Shown: one piece after another, positions 1 to 8,953 of the stretch
Numbering within the stretch: the first letter of the stretch is position 1
Layout of the letters: each line of letters opens with the position of its first letter
NCBI RefSeq assembly: GCF_008370255.1
Contig: NZ_SEUI01000002.1
Span: 630,221-694,220 of the forward strand
Direction of reading: 5' to 3'
From: Pseudoalteromonas sp. FUC4
GTDB taxonomy: Bacteria > Pseudomonadota > Gammaproteobacteria > Enterobacterales > Alteromonadaceae
Length of the DNA: 64,000 nucleotides
Program-made: the position numbers and the translations under genes
The notes under the pieces: generated by a model
Told to the model about the DNA's origin: nothing
What the model saw: the letters and a program-made list of their open reading frames with translations, nothing else
Databases searched by the model: none

Positions 1-1390
1 CATTACCTTGCTCTGAAGCACCATTACCACGCAGGTAAATATAACGCCCGCCTACAATTTTAATTACGTTTGCGCCTAAATCGTTGCGCTCGTAAATTGC
101 ATTACCCGGGTCTTTGTACCCATCGTTGTAACTACGCTCTGAAAATAGCACGCGGTTTTTGTCGGCATCTCGTGGTTGTACTATGTAAGTACGTACTTGG
201 CGATCGCTAAAGCGCCAGTCTGTCAGCATGGCTACGTTTTCGTTGCCCCACTCCATTCCAGCATAACGGCGTTCTACTTTGGCAAATAATTTAGGCTCGC
301 GTTTAAATGGTGCACGTAAGCTGTAAACATAATCATGATGCTCAACGTCGGTTTTCATGTCGCCGCCATCTTGTGCTTCTGCCCAAATAACTTCAGCACC
401 TTGATCGGCTCGCCATTCAAAATCGCGGCGGCCAGTGCGTACGCTGTCGTAGCCTTGTGGAATATTATCGGCAAGTGGCTGTTTTGCCAGCTCTGCTAAT
501 GCATAGCCGCGCATACCCCATATTTGCCACGTGCTTGCAAAGCGGCTGTAAGGCACTTGATACGAAAACGGCTCATTAATACCGGCAACTAAAATATTGG
601 TAGAATCAGGTGATACCGAAAACGATTTAAATAAAGAAGGGCTACCTATTGCTTGAGTATTGCCATCAAGCGTTATGTAGGCCAATTGCCCTTGGCCGTA
701 AAACTTAAATTGTGATTCATCAAACGGGCTGGTTAATAAATTTTGGTACGTACGTGCTGGTGCTTTTTCGCCAGTACTTTGTTGAATAACAGGCACTACA
801 TTTTGGCTGTTATTTTCAAGCCTTGGTTTACCAAAATTAACAGCAAGATTTGCAACAATGGCGCTGCTATCTGGCAGCCATTTATATGGTGAGGCAGTTA
901 GTACCGAATTTAACGCAGCACTAGTTAACTCTTTTGCTTGTTTGGTTTCAACGCTGTAAAGCCATAAGTTGGCTTGGGTTGGTTGCTCAACAACAAAGGC
1001 TAAATATTTACTATTAGATGACCACTTAGGAGAGCGAATAATGCCATTAGGTAAGTTATTAATACTGATTACTGACCCGCTTTGAACATGCTTTAGTTCC
1101 ACTGCACTAAATTTGGCACTCACACGAGAGCGCGAAAAATTAGCGGGGTTTAGCTTAATACCAGCAAGCTTAAGCTCTTCTTTTGCAAGTTCATCAAGGG
1201 TTACTACACGTTTGCGTTCAAAAAGCGCTAGCCACTGGCCATCGCTCGATAAGTAACTAGTGGGTGCTAACTTAGCGTCAACCAATGCTGCAAGTTCGGG
1301 TGATGGGGTTTGATAGCCCTGCTCGGCGTAACTTGTTGGTACTAATGCCGCACAACAAATAAAGGCAACTAACAGCCTAAAAGCGCTCAT
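1..1390 (-). CDS. S9-family peptidase (prolyl oligopeptidase type), C-terminus outside window
   Basis: The minus strand is open from an ATG at 1390 to the window edge, giving the first 463 codons. It starts with a signal peptide of about 22 residues ending SYA. The rest reads as a WD40/TolB-like beta-propeller typical of the N-terminal half of exported S9 peptidases (for example SPKWSSNSKYLAFVVE, then SVSPDSTNILVAG). The catalytic Ser-Asp-His domain would lie beyond position 1 and cannot be seen. An exported dipeptidyl or acylaminoacyl peptidase role is inferred from the family. It is transcribed divergently from the LacI-type regulator at 1557. Confidence 0.8.
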   Translation of the reverse strand, partial: MSAFRLLVAFICCAALVPTSYAEQGYQTPSPELAALVDAKLAPTSYLSSDGQWLALFERKRVVTLDELAKEELKLAGIKLNPANFSRSRVSAKFSAVELKHVQSGSVISINNLPNGIIRSPKWSSNSKYLAFVVEQPTQANLWLYSVETKQAKELTSAALNSVLTASPYKWLPDSSAIVANLAVNFGKPRLENNSQNVVPVIQQSTGEKAPARTYQNLLTSPFDESQFKFYGQGQLAYITLDGNTQAIGSPSLFKSFSVSPDSTNILVAGINEPFSYQVPYSRFASTWQIWGMRGYALAELAKQPLADNIPQGYDSVRTGRRDFEWRADQGAEVIWAEAQDGGDMKTDVEHHDYVYSLRAPFKREPKLFAKVERRYAGMEWGNENVAMLTDWRFSDRQVRTYIVQPRDADKNRVLFSERSYNDGYKDPGNAIYERNDLGANVIKIVGGRYIYLRGNGASEQGN

Positions 1391-1556
1391 GTTTTTATCC
1401 TTTTGTTATTTTTTACTCTTATAAGCGTATATAAACACGTTTTGCTTTGTTCATAAAGTATTAAGGTAAGTTAAACACCTCTAAAAGATGACTTAATAGT
1501 GCTGATTAAGCTAAACTACAGCGCTATTTATTCACCACTGCGGTACTTAAAATACA

Positions 1557-2552
1557 ATGCATAACAAAGCCAAATCAGTCACCATTTTTGATGTTGCAGA
1601 GCGTGCTGGTGTATCAAAATCAACCGTATCCTTGGTACTTACCCAAAGCGATAAAGTGGGCAATAAAAGTAAACAAAAAATACTAAAAGCGATTGATGAG
1701 CTAGGGTACGTTTATAATCGTGATGCTGCTGCCATGCGCTCAAAACGCTCTAACTTAGTGGCCATAGTAATAAACGATTTAACTAACCCAGCTATGGCAC
1801 TCCTTGCTACCAACCTACAACTTTTGTTAAACAACAATGGCTTACAAGCCATGATTGTAAGCAGTATTAATAGTCTTGAGCTACAAGCAAACGCAGTTAA
1901 AAACTTAAAAGAATACAACGCGGCTGCATTTATTATTTGCCCCGTTGCTAATACTTGCCCCAAATGGCTTGATACGCTCAGCGCGCAACACAAAGTAATT
2001 ACCTTAATGAGTGAAGTGCCCTTTAGCGCAGCTCCGTGTGTATTGCCCGACTATAAAAAAGCCAGCCACGTAGCCAGTATGCATTTGCTCGCACAAGGCG
2101 TGACAAACATAGCATTTATAGGCAGTGAACTTACTTTAAGTGATTCACAAGCACTGCAAAGTGGCTTTAATACCGCATGCGCGCAGCACAGCATTACACC
2201 ATTAACACCCATTGACTGTGCAGTAAACACAGCCCTTAGCGCTAAAAATGCGTTTATAGAAGCATATAAACACAGCCCCACATTAAACGCAGTGGTGTGT
2301 GCAAACGATATTATTGCTCAAGGTGTTATTGCCGCTATTAACTCATTAACTCATCACTCTATTAAAGTAGTGAGTTGCCACCACGTTCCTAATAGCGCAG
2401 TTATAAATAATCACTTAACCACCGTGGCTATTAGTACAACAGATATAGCTAAGCGGTGCCTTTTAATACTGCAAGAGCTATTACAAAATACAGCCCCGCC
2501 AGTAAAAACACTGGTAAATGTAAACTTACAAATTAGAGATTCTAGCCAATGA
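1557..2552 (+). CDS. LacI-family transcriptional regulator
   Basis: 331 residues. The N-terminus has the LacI helix-turn-helix and hinge (TIFDVAERAGVSKSTVSLVL, then KILKAIDELGYVYNRDAAAMRSK), followed by a periplasmic-binding-protein-like effector domain (NLVAIVINDLTNPAMA... VVCANDIIAQGVIAAI). The family normally senses a sugar and represses catabolic genes. The gene overlaps the downstream glycosyltransferase by 4 bases (ATGA), so the two are translationally coupled. No LacI-type palindrome was seen upstream, so its targets are unknown. No strong ribosome binding site precedes the ATG. Confidence 0.85.
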   Translation: MHNKAKSVTIFDVAERAGVSKSTVSLVLTQSDKVGNKSKQKILKAIDELGYVYNRDAAAMRSKRSNLVAIVINDLTNPAMALLATNLQLLLNNNGLQAMIVSSINSLELQANAVKNLKEYNAAAFIICPVANTCPKWLDTLSAQHKVITLMSEVPFSAAPCVLPDYKKASHVASMHLLAQGVTNIAFIGSELTLSDSQALQSGFNTACAQHSITPLTPIDCAVNTALSAKNAFIEAYKHSPTLNAVVCANDIIAQGVIAAINSLTHHSIKVVSCHHVPNSAVINNHLTTVAISTTDIAKRCLLILQELLQNTAPPVKTLVNVNLQIRDSSQ

Positions 2553-3778
2553 AAAAAGTGCTGGTAATTGGCTACGTATGGCCAGAACCAAATTCGTCTG
2601 CTGCGGGAACGCACATGATGTCGTTATTAAATGCATTTAGAGCGCAAAACTGGGACGTTGAATTTGCAACGCCCGCGCAGCGCACCGACCACATGGTAAA
2701 CCTTGACGACTTCGGCATAACCAGCCAAAGCATTGCACTAAACTGCGATAGTTTTGACGAATACGTTAAAGCCTATAATCCAGATATAGTCATGTTTGAC
2801 CGTTTTATGATGGAAGAACAATTTGGCTGGCGCGTCGATAAGCATTGCCCTAATGCTATTAAAATTCTCGATACTGAAGATTTACAGTGCCTACGTAATG
2901 CACGCCACGAAGCCCACAAAGGCGAGCGCGAGTTTACAACCAGCGATTTACACTCAGACATAGCAAAACGCGAAATTGCCGCTATTTTACGCTGCGACCT
3001 AAGCCTAATTATTTCAAGTTATGAAATGAGCCTACTAAACAGTGTATTTAAAATAGAGCCGAGCTTATTACACCATTTACCATTTATGGTCGATTTAAGC
3101 TCATTACCTACAAGTACAAAAACGTTTGAGCAGCGCCAGCACTTTATGACCATAGGTAACTTTAGACACGCGCCAAACTGGGATGCTGTACTTTACTTAC
3201 AAAAAATATGGCCACTTATTCGCAAGCAACTCCCAAAAGCAGAACTACATATTTATGGCTCTTACCCACCACCAAAAGCCACCGCACTAAATAACCCTAA
3301 AACAGGGTTTTTAATAAAAGGCTGGGCCGATAATGCGTTTGATGTAATGCAAAGCGCACGTGTATGTTTAGCACCACTGCGTTTTGGTGCAGGCATTAAA
3401 GGTAAATTGCTTGAAGCCATGATTATGCAAACACCCAGCGTTACCACTAATATTGGCGCAGAGGGCATGCATAACGATTTACCATGGCCTGGTAAAATAG
3501 CCAACACCGCCGATGACTTTGCCAATGCAGCTGTTGAAATGTACACCAATCAAAGTGACTTTGAACAAGCGCAGCAAGACGGCAACACGCTCCTTAATAC
3601 GCTTTACGATAAAGCACAATTGAGCACGGTGTTAATTAAAAAAATCGATTCAATAAGTAGCGATTTAGAGGCTCATCGCGAAAAAAACTTTACAGGCCAA
3701 ATGCTCAAACATCATACAATGCGCAGCACTCAATACATGTCGCAATGGATAGCTGAAAAAAATAAAAAATTAGATTAA
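2549..3778 (+). CDS. Glycosyltransferase, GT4-like (GT-B fold)
   Basis: 409 residues, cytoplasmic, no signal peptide. The N-terminal GT-B half begins MKKVLVIGYVWPEPNSSAAG. The C-terminal half carries the donor-binding pattern of group 1 glycosyltransferases (MTIGNFRHAPNWDAV, ELHIYGSYPP, then APLRFGAGIKGKLLEAM followed by P-S-V-T-T-N-I-G-A-E-G). It would transfer a nucleotide-activated sugar to an unknown acceptor. Coupling to a LacI regulator is unusual, because no surface-polysaccharide genes are adjacent. Family call is firm; substrate is unknown. Confidence 0.75.
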   Translation: MKKVLVIGYVWPEPNSSAAGTHMMSLLNAFRAQNWDVEFATPAQRTDHMVNLDDFGITSQSIALNCDSFDEYVKAYNPDIVMFDRFMMEEQFGWRVDKHCPNAIKILDTEDLQCLRNARHEAHKGEREFTTSDLHSDIAKREIAAILRCDLSLIISSYEMSLLNSVFKIEPSLLHHLPFMVDLSSLPTSTKTFEQRQHFMTIGNFRHAPNWDAVLYLQKIWPLIRKQLPKAELHIYGSYPPPKATALNNPKTGFLIKGWADNAFDVMQSARVCLAPLRFGAGIKGKLLEAMIMQTPSVTTNIGAEGMHNDLPWPGKIANTADDFANAAVEMYTNQSDFEQAQQDGNTLLNTLYDKAQLSTVLIKKIDSISSDLEAHREKNFTGQMLKHHTMRSTQYMSQWIAEKNKKLD

Positions 3779-3814
3779 AAATGACTAGACACACACCAAT
3801 TAGTGTTTAAAATC

Positions 3815-3840
3815 GCGCCCATCAAACGTGGGCAGTTTTA
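3815..3840 (+). terminator. Probable rho-independent terminator
   Basis: GCCCA (3817-3821), a 7-base loop and TGGGC (3829-3833), followed by a short T-rich stretch just downstream of the glycosyltransferase. The stem is short, so strength is uncertain. Confidence 0.45.
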
Positions 3841-3879
3841 GCTGTATTGTCTATATTTTTAGCTTAGTTATCGCAATAT

Positions 3880-5121
3880 TTGGTCCAAAAAGATTTGAAA
3901 ACTGCAACCTTTACAGAAAAACGCAAATTTATCGTTAAATTGGGTAAAATGCTTCACAAGTATGGTACGCCTGCTTACCGCTTAGAAGCCCACCTAATGG
4001 AAGTGGCTACCTATTTAGGACTTAAATCGTCGTTTGTTATGTCGCCTACTTCTGTAACGTTTGTTATTTGGACCGACGGCCACGAAGACGAGTACACCCA
4101 TGTTGCTCGTGTAGACCCTGGCGATCACGATTTAGGCTCACTTGCCGACACCGACGATCTTGTTAATCAAATGCTTGACGACAAGCTAACTTTACAAGAA
4201 GTTGACGCCCAGCTAGATGCTATCTACGACATGCCAAACCCATACAATAAACTTGTTACGGGCGTTGCCTTTGCAACTTCTGGTGGTGCGTTTGCAATGT
4301 TAATGGGTACTAGCTGGACTGATGTTATTTGGTCATCGCTTCTTACTTTGGTTGTTTATGTGTTTGTGCTTTGGTCTGGACGCTCAAAACGCGTAGCCCA
4401 TATGCTTGAGCCATTGGTAGCCATAATATCGGCAATACTTGCATGTGCAGTAAGCGTGTACATAACGCCTGAAATAAACATACGCTTGGTGGTACTTTCG
4501 GCCATTATTGTATTTATACCCGGTTTAGCACTTGCACTTGGTTTGGCAGAGCTTGCAGCGCGGCATTTAGTATCGGGTACGGCAAGAGTCATGGACTCGT
4601 TTATGCTGTTATTTAAACTGTATTTTGGCGGTTTTATTGGTATAGGTATTGGTTTTGCACTTTTTGGGCAAGCTGACTTTGTACAACCTGAGCCATTACC
4701 AAAGTGGACAGCATGGCTGGCTATATTTTTACTTTGTAGCAGCCTAATCGTTATTTTTAGAACCAAACTTAAGCACGCTGTGTGGTCTATTGCGTCAGGG
4801 TTTATAGCGTACGGCACCAGTATTGGCTCGGCTATGTATCTTGATTACACGTTAGGTACGTTTGTGGGTGCTTTATCGGTGGGTATTTTTAGTAACTTGT
4901 TTAACCGCGTTGCTAATGCGCCGGCCTCTATTGTTGCCATGCAAGGTTTAATTGTATTAGTACCAGGAAGCAAAACGTATATTGGCTTAAACTCACTTAT
5001 TGAAGGCCAAGACTTTGTATATGCAGAGCACATAGGTCAACAAACGTTTTTAATATTTATGTCGCTTGTTGCAGGACTAATATTTGCAAACGTGGCTCTT
5101 CCGCCTAAAAAGAGTTTGTAA
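3880..5121 (+). CDS. ThrE-family threonine/serine exporter (two-domain membrane protein)
   Basis: 413 residues combining the cytoplasmic ThrE N-terminal domain (about residues 10-130; FIVKLGKMLHKYGTPAYRLE, FVMSPTSVTFVIW) with about ten hydrophobic segments from residue 140 to the end, the arrangement of single-chain ThrE exporters. The family exports threonine and serine across the inner membrane; the substrate here is inferred. The start used is TTG at 3880 with no clear ribosome binding site. The next ATG (3949) would remove the conserved start of the domain, so an upstream start is needed. Confidence 0.75.
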   Translation: MVQKDLKTATFTEKRKFIVKLGKMLHKYGTPAYRLEAHLMEVATYLGLKSSFVMSPTSVTFVIWTDGHEDEYTHVARVDPGDHDLGSLADTDDLVNQMLDDKLTLQEVDAQLDAIYDMPNPYNKLVTGVAFATSGGAFAMLMGTSWTDVIWSSLLTLVVYVFVLWSGRSKRVAHMLEPLVAIISAILACAVSVYITPEINIRLVVLSAIIVFIPGLALALGLAELAARHLVSGTARVMDSFMLLFKLYFGGFIGIGIGFALFGQADFVQPEPLPKWTAWLAIFLLCSSLIVIFRTKLKHAVWSIASGFIAYGTSIGSAMYLDYTLGTFVGALSVGIFSNLFNRVANAPASIVAMQGLIVLVPGSKTYIGLNSLIEGQDFVYAEHIGQQTFLIFMSLVAGLIFANVALPPKKSL

Positions 5122-5135
5122 AACCCCTTTGAGGC

Positions 5136-5174
5136 AAAAGCTCGCTGCTCATTTTACAGTATCGCGAGCTTTTA
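5136..5174. terminator. Bidirectional terminator between convergent genes
   Basis: AAAAGCTCGC (from 5136) pairs with GCGAGCTTTT (5164-5173) around a central loop. It has A-rich and T-rich flanks and lies between the convergent exporter and MDR oxidoreductase genes. Confidence 0.7.
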
Positions 5175-5182
5175 AAATAAAC

Positions 5183-6241
5183 TTAATCACTATGAGGGAT
5201 AGTTAATACAATCTTACCCACGTGTTGTTTTTCACTAAACGCCTGCTGTGCATTTACTATTTGTGTAAGAGGAAAAGTATGCGCCACGATTGGCTTTATT
5301 TTGTCTTGCTCAATAAAGCGTATTAAGTTTTTAAATACCCCAGCCTCTAACTCTGTGCAGCCAAAAAAGCTTAAATCTTTTAAATAAAGTGTGCGTATAT
5401 CAAGCTCAACTAACGGGCCACCAATTGCTCCCGAAACCGCATAACGCCCTTTAGGTTTTAATACGTCTAATAATTTAGGCCATTGCTCACCAGCAACTAA
5501 ATCAACAACAACATCTATACTGTTTTTTCCTAATGCTTGGACTAAATCGTCTTCGCGAAAAATAACTTTATCTGCACCTAAATCTTTTAATTGCTGCGCC
5601 TTACTTTTACTCGTAATAGCTACAACGTACGCACCACGCGCTTTAGCTAGCTGCACTGCAGCTGAGCCTACTCCGCCAGATGCACCAGTAATTAAAACGG
5701 TTTCGCCGTGTTTAGCGTTAGACCTATAAAGCATGTTTTCGGCTGTCGAGTACGAGCAAGGAAATGATGCAAGTTCCACATCACTATAATGACTATCAAC
5801 TTTATAAGCATGACTGGTATCAACAGAGGTATATTGTGCAAAACCACCATCGCATTCAGAGCCAAAATACCACGGTGTTTCAAGCTCTTTACCATCCGCA
5901 TTAACAATACAAGGCTCTATAAGCACGCGCTCGCCAATTCTGCTTGGCTTTACATTATTACCAACAGCAACAATAACGCCGCACACATCAGCACCTTGAA
6001 TACGTGGAAATACCAGAGCATTACCAGACCAACTTGCATCCTCACTACCTTCATCTTGTTTAGAGTACCAAGCTAAACGCGTATTTAAATCGGTATTATT
6101 AACACCCGCTGCCATAACTTTAATTAAAACATCGTCTGCGCCAAGTGTTGGTAGCGCTATGTTTGCCGCGTATTTAAGCATACTAAAGCCACCGTGCCCT
6201 GTAAGCTGAACACCTTGCATAGTTTTTGGTAAGTGAGTCAT
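5183..6241 (-). CDS. MDR-family oxidoreductase (zinc-type alcohol dehydrogenase / quinone reductase-like)
   Basis: 352 residues. The GroES-like N-terminal domain (VLIKVMAAGVNNTDLNTR, then GADVCGVIVAVGNNV) is followed by a Rossmann domain (TVLITGASGGVGSAAVQLAK, about residues 180-200). The usual catalytic-zinc cysteine is replaced in AAGVNNTD, as in zinc-free quinone oxidoreductases, so an NADPH-dependent reductase is more likely than a true zinc alcohol dehydrogenase. AAGGAGA precedes the ATG. The start overlaps the upstream TetR stop by one base (TAATG), so the two form an operon probably controlled by that repressor. Confidence 0.8.
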   Translation of the reverse strand: MTHLPKTMQGVQLTGHGGFSMLKYAANIALPTLGADDVLIKVMAAGVNNTDLNTRLAWYSKQDEGSEDASWSGNALVFPRIQGADVCGVIVAVGNNVKPSRIGERVLIEPCIVNADGKELETPWYFGSECDGGFAQYTSVDTSHAYKVDSHYSDVELASFPCSYSTAENMLYRSNAKHGETVLITGASGGVGSAAVQLAKARGAYVVAITSKSKAQQLKDLGADKVIFREDDLVQALGKNSIDVVVDLVAGEQWPKLLDVLKPKGRYAVSGAIGGPLVELDIRTLYLKDLSFFGCTELEAGVFKNLIRFIEQDKIKPIVAHTFPLTQIVNAQQAFSEKQHVGKIVLTIPHSD

Positions 6242-6759
6242 TAACTTTTCTCCTTCATTAGTAATAAAGCGCTCTGCTGCGCAGAAATAACGGCGGTGTC
6301 ACCCATTACAGGCCATGCACTTGAAACGCCTTCGTGCAGTAAAAATAAAACATCGGCAAGTGACTGCTGTAGACTTTGCTGTGCAAGCAATTGCCTCACC
6401 TCATTTTTGTGTTTTTGCACGGCGCTACTAATTTCTAAATCATCAGGAAAAGCACTCAGCGCATTAATCGACAAACAGCCATTAGGGGCAAATTGCGCCA
6501 TCCAATGCTTTAATCGTGAAAAAATATGCACTATACAATCGGCTCCCTTAGCTGGAGCGTTTTCGAGTAAAAATGCGATATAGCGCTGATGTCGATACTC
6601 AAGTGCAGCAACGATCATAGCTTGTTTTGAAGGGTAATATTTATAAAGCGTACGAAGGCTAACGCCACTCAGCTTTTGCAATTTTGCGACGCTTGGCTCA
6701 GCAAAGCCATACTGACTAAAGGCGACTTCTAAAGCCCCTGCTATTTCCTGTTTAAGCAT
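6241..6759 (-). CDS. TetR-family transcriptional regulator
   Basis: 172 residues from the ATG at 6759 (MLKQEIAGALEVAFSQYGFAE). The HTH reads SVAKLQKLSGVSLRTLYKYYPSKQAM. A longer open frame to 6807 exists, but its first codons run through a large palindrome (6773-6817) that looks like the operator. The 6759 ATG has AGGT at suitable spacing, so the shorter start is preferred. The C-terminal ligand domain is divergent. It probably autoregulates and controls the MDR oxidoreductase immediately downstream; the inducer is unknown. Confidence 0.8.
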   Translation of the reverse strand: MLKQEIAGALEVAFSQYGFAEPSVAKLQKLSGVSLRTLYKYYPSKQAMIVAALEYRHQRYIAFLLENAPAKGADCIVHIFSRLKHWMAQFAPNGCLSINALSAFPDDLEISSAVQKHKNEVRQLLAQQSLQQSLADVLFLLHEGVSSAWPVMGDTAVISAQQSALLLMKEKS

Positions 6760-6772
6760 AGTATCAGACCTA

Positions 6773-6817
6773 TGTAGAACGAACACTCTACCTACATGGT
6801 AGAGCATTCATTCTACA
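6773..6817. promoter_or_regulatory. Nested palindromic operator for the TetR/oxidoreductase operon
   Basis: An inner perfect repeat CTCTACC-5 bases-GGTAGAG is embedded symmetrically in an outer perfect repeat TGTAGAA...TTCTACA, giving a 45-bp dyad. It sits 14 bases upstream of the TetR ATG. Two stacked half-site pairs suggest binding of two dimers; autoregulation is inferred from position. Confidence 0.75.
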
Positions 6818-6906
6818 TGGTCAATATTCAAAAAATTATACGGTTTTATTAATTAGCACTCGTGCAATTTTAGAGCGCTATCAATTTGCTAAGAAAAGTA
6901 ATTCAC

Positions 6907-8631
6907 TTAGCGTGACCAGTTAGTTTTGGCAAGCTCTACAATCTCGTTTCCTTTGCCGTTTATCAGCGCCTTCATCATGTAAACACTAAAGCCTTTTGCT
7001 TGCTCTAATTTGATTTGCGGTGGCATTGAAAGCTCTTGTTTTGCAGTATCGACTTCTAAAACAACAGGTCCTGAGTGATTCATCATTTCGTTCATTGCCG
7101 ATGGTAATTTTTCAGGGTCGTCCACATGAATCCCTTTTAAGCCACAGGCCTGTGCAATGTTAGCAAAGCTTGGGTTTTCTAAATCGGTATCGCTTGATAA
7201 AAACCCACTGGCTTTCATTTCCATAGCCACAAAACTAAGTGAGCGATTATTATAAACAACAATCTTTATTGGTAAATTAAGCTGCTTAAGCGAGATTAAA
7301 TCGCCCATTAACATCGAAAAGCCACCATCGCCACACATTGCAATTACTTGGCGGTCTCTATCTACAGATTGTACCCCCATTGCCTGCGACATCGCATTTG
7401 CCATAGAGCCGTGATTAAACGAACCAATTAAACGGCGCTTTCCATTCATTGATAAATAACGCGCAGCCCACACTGTTGGTGTACCTACATCACAAGTAAA
7501 AACAGCATCGTCAGCTGCTTTATCGTTGAGTAAACGCGTTAGGTATTGCGGGTGAATTAAATTTTGCGAGGTTTTACCGCTGGCAAGTTCATCGAGTTCT
7601 TGTCGAGACTCTTTGTAGTTTTTAACACTTTTTTCTAAGTGCGAACTTGTCCGTTCACCTTTAATATAATCAAGCAGTGAGGTCACTGAGTTTTTGGTAT
7701 CCCCTAGCACGCCACAGTCAATTTGCACGTGTCGCCCGAGTGAAGCAGCCTGATTATCAATTTGCAATATGGTGGTATTTTCAGGGTAAAAAGCACGATA
7801 AGGAAAACTAGTACCAATCATTAATAACGTATCGGCTTCTTGCATTGCATGATAGCCAGACGCAAAGCCAATAAAACCGGTCATACCCACATCGTAAGGG
7901 TTATCGTATTCAATAAATTCTTTACCGCGCATGGCATGCACAATCGGTGCTTGTAATTTTTCGGCTAGCGCAACAATTTCGTCGTGGGCATCTTTACAAC
8001 CTGCACCACATAATAAGGTTACTTTTTTACTTTTATCAAGGTGAGTTGCCATTGCTTTAATATCAGATAAAGCGGGAGTATACGTTGCAGGTTTTGGCAC
8101 GTTCCATTTTGGCTTGATAGCTTTAGGCATATCTTTTAATGCAATGTCGCCAGGTAGCACAAGTACACTTACGCCTTTGTTTAGTATTGCTTGTCGCATT
8201 GCGGTTTCTAGCAGGTACGGCATTTGCTCAGGGCTCGACACCATTTCACAATATACACTGCATTCTTTAAATAACTCTTGCGGATGGGTTTCTTGAAAAT
8301 AACTACTACCAATTTCAGATGAAGGAATATGTGCGGCAATAGCTAATACCGGTACATTATTACGCTGACAATCAAATAAGCCGTTAATTAAATGAAGATT
8401 ACCCGGCCCGCAAGAACCCGCACACACCGCAAGCTCCCCTGATAAATGCGCTTCGCCACCGGCTGCAAATGCGGCAACTTCTTCATGTCGCGTTCCTAGC
8501 CATTCAATTGTTCCCATTTTTCGCAGACTTTCACTAATCCCGTTAAGTGAATCACCAGTCACTCCCCAAATACGTTTTACGCCCGCTTGTTCGAGGGTTT
8601 TAGTGATAAAACTTGCGATATTTTGACTCAT
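6907..8631 (-). CDS. poxB: Pyruvate dehydrogenase (quinone) / pyruvate oxidase PoxB
   Basis: 574 residues, the usual PoxB length. It has the three-domain thiamine-diphosphate enzyme layout: the N-terminal Pyr domain with the conserved Glu ([18 protein letters not shown], about residue 50), a central FAD domain, and the C-terminal PP domain with the ThDP motif ([10 protein letters not shown]...VVYNN). The family oxidises pyruvate to acetate and CO2, passing electrons to membrane ubiquinone. The C-terminal tail ([12 protein letters not shown]) would be the lipid-binding region. AGGAG lies 8-12 bases before the ATG. It is monocistronic here. Confidence 0.9.
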   Translation of the reverse strand: MSQNIASFITKTLEQAGVKRIWGVTGDSLNGISESLRKMGTIEWLGTRHEEVAAFAAGGEAHLSGELAVCAGSCGPGNLHLINGLFDCQRNNVPVLAIAAHIPSSEIGSSYFQETHPQELFKECSVYCEMVSSPEQMPYLLETAMRQAILNKGVSVLVLPGDIALKDMPKAIKPKWNVPKPATYTPALSDIKAMATHLDKSKKVTLLCGAGCKDAHDEIVALAEKLQAPIVHAMRGKEFIEYDNPYDVGMTGFIGFASGYHAMQEADTLLMIGTSFPYRAFYPENTTILQIDNQAASLGRHVQIDCGVLGDTKNSVTSLLDYIKGERTSSHLEKSVKNYKESRQELDELASGKTSQNLIHPQYLTRLLNDKAADDAVFTCDVGTPTVWAARYLSMNGKRRLIGSFNHGSMANAMSQAMGVQSVDRDRQVIAMCGDGGFSMLMGDLISLKQLNLPIKIVVYNNRSLSFVAMEMKASGFLSSDTDLENPSFANIAQACGLKGIHVDDPEKLPSAMNEMMNHSGPVVLEVDTAKQELSMPPQIKLEQAKGFSVYMMKALINGKGNEIVELAKTNWSR

Positions 8632-8953
8632 AATATAGAACTCCTAAATATTCAGTTATTCTGTAAATTGATTTTTCGCCTCTGATCTATCAGGTAAGTC
8701 ATAGTTTCGAAATGCGCTCAATTATTGAGAATCGATAAGCTTAGGTATTTTGATAATGATAGATATATTACTACTGAGACTTTACTAACAAACGATACTC
8801 GTAGGTTTGCTGCCCCCCCCATATTGATACATAAAACATGAATGTCCGCTTTAAAGTGTTTATGAATATGCGGGTGCGAGATTTTTAGTGGCTTAACTAT
8901 GAATATGTTATTATGCGCTCAATTATTTTACTGAATGCTTTTCTCTTACTTCT
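8632..8953. other. Intergenic region between divergent poxB and RluA-type genes
   Basis: 322 bases holding the two divergent promoters. Visible features are a run of eight C (8813-8820) and TTGATAATGATAGATATAT near 8749, which resembles half of a Fur box but lacks the second half. No RNA gene or open frame was recognised. Confidence 0.4.

Noticed and set aside
4356..4817. 153-codon minus-strand open frame
   Set aside because: Lies entirely inside the ThrE-type exporter on the other strand, and its translation has no family features.
8749..8768. Fur-box-like TTGATAATGATAG
   Set aside because: Only the first half matches the consensus, and neither flanking gene (poxB, RluA-type synthase) is an iron gene.
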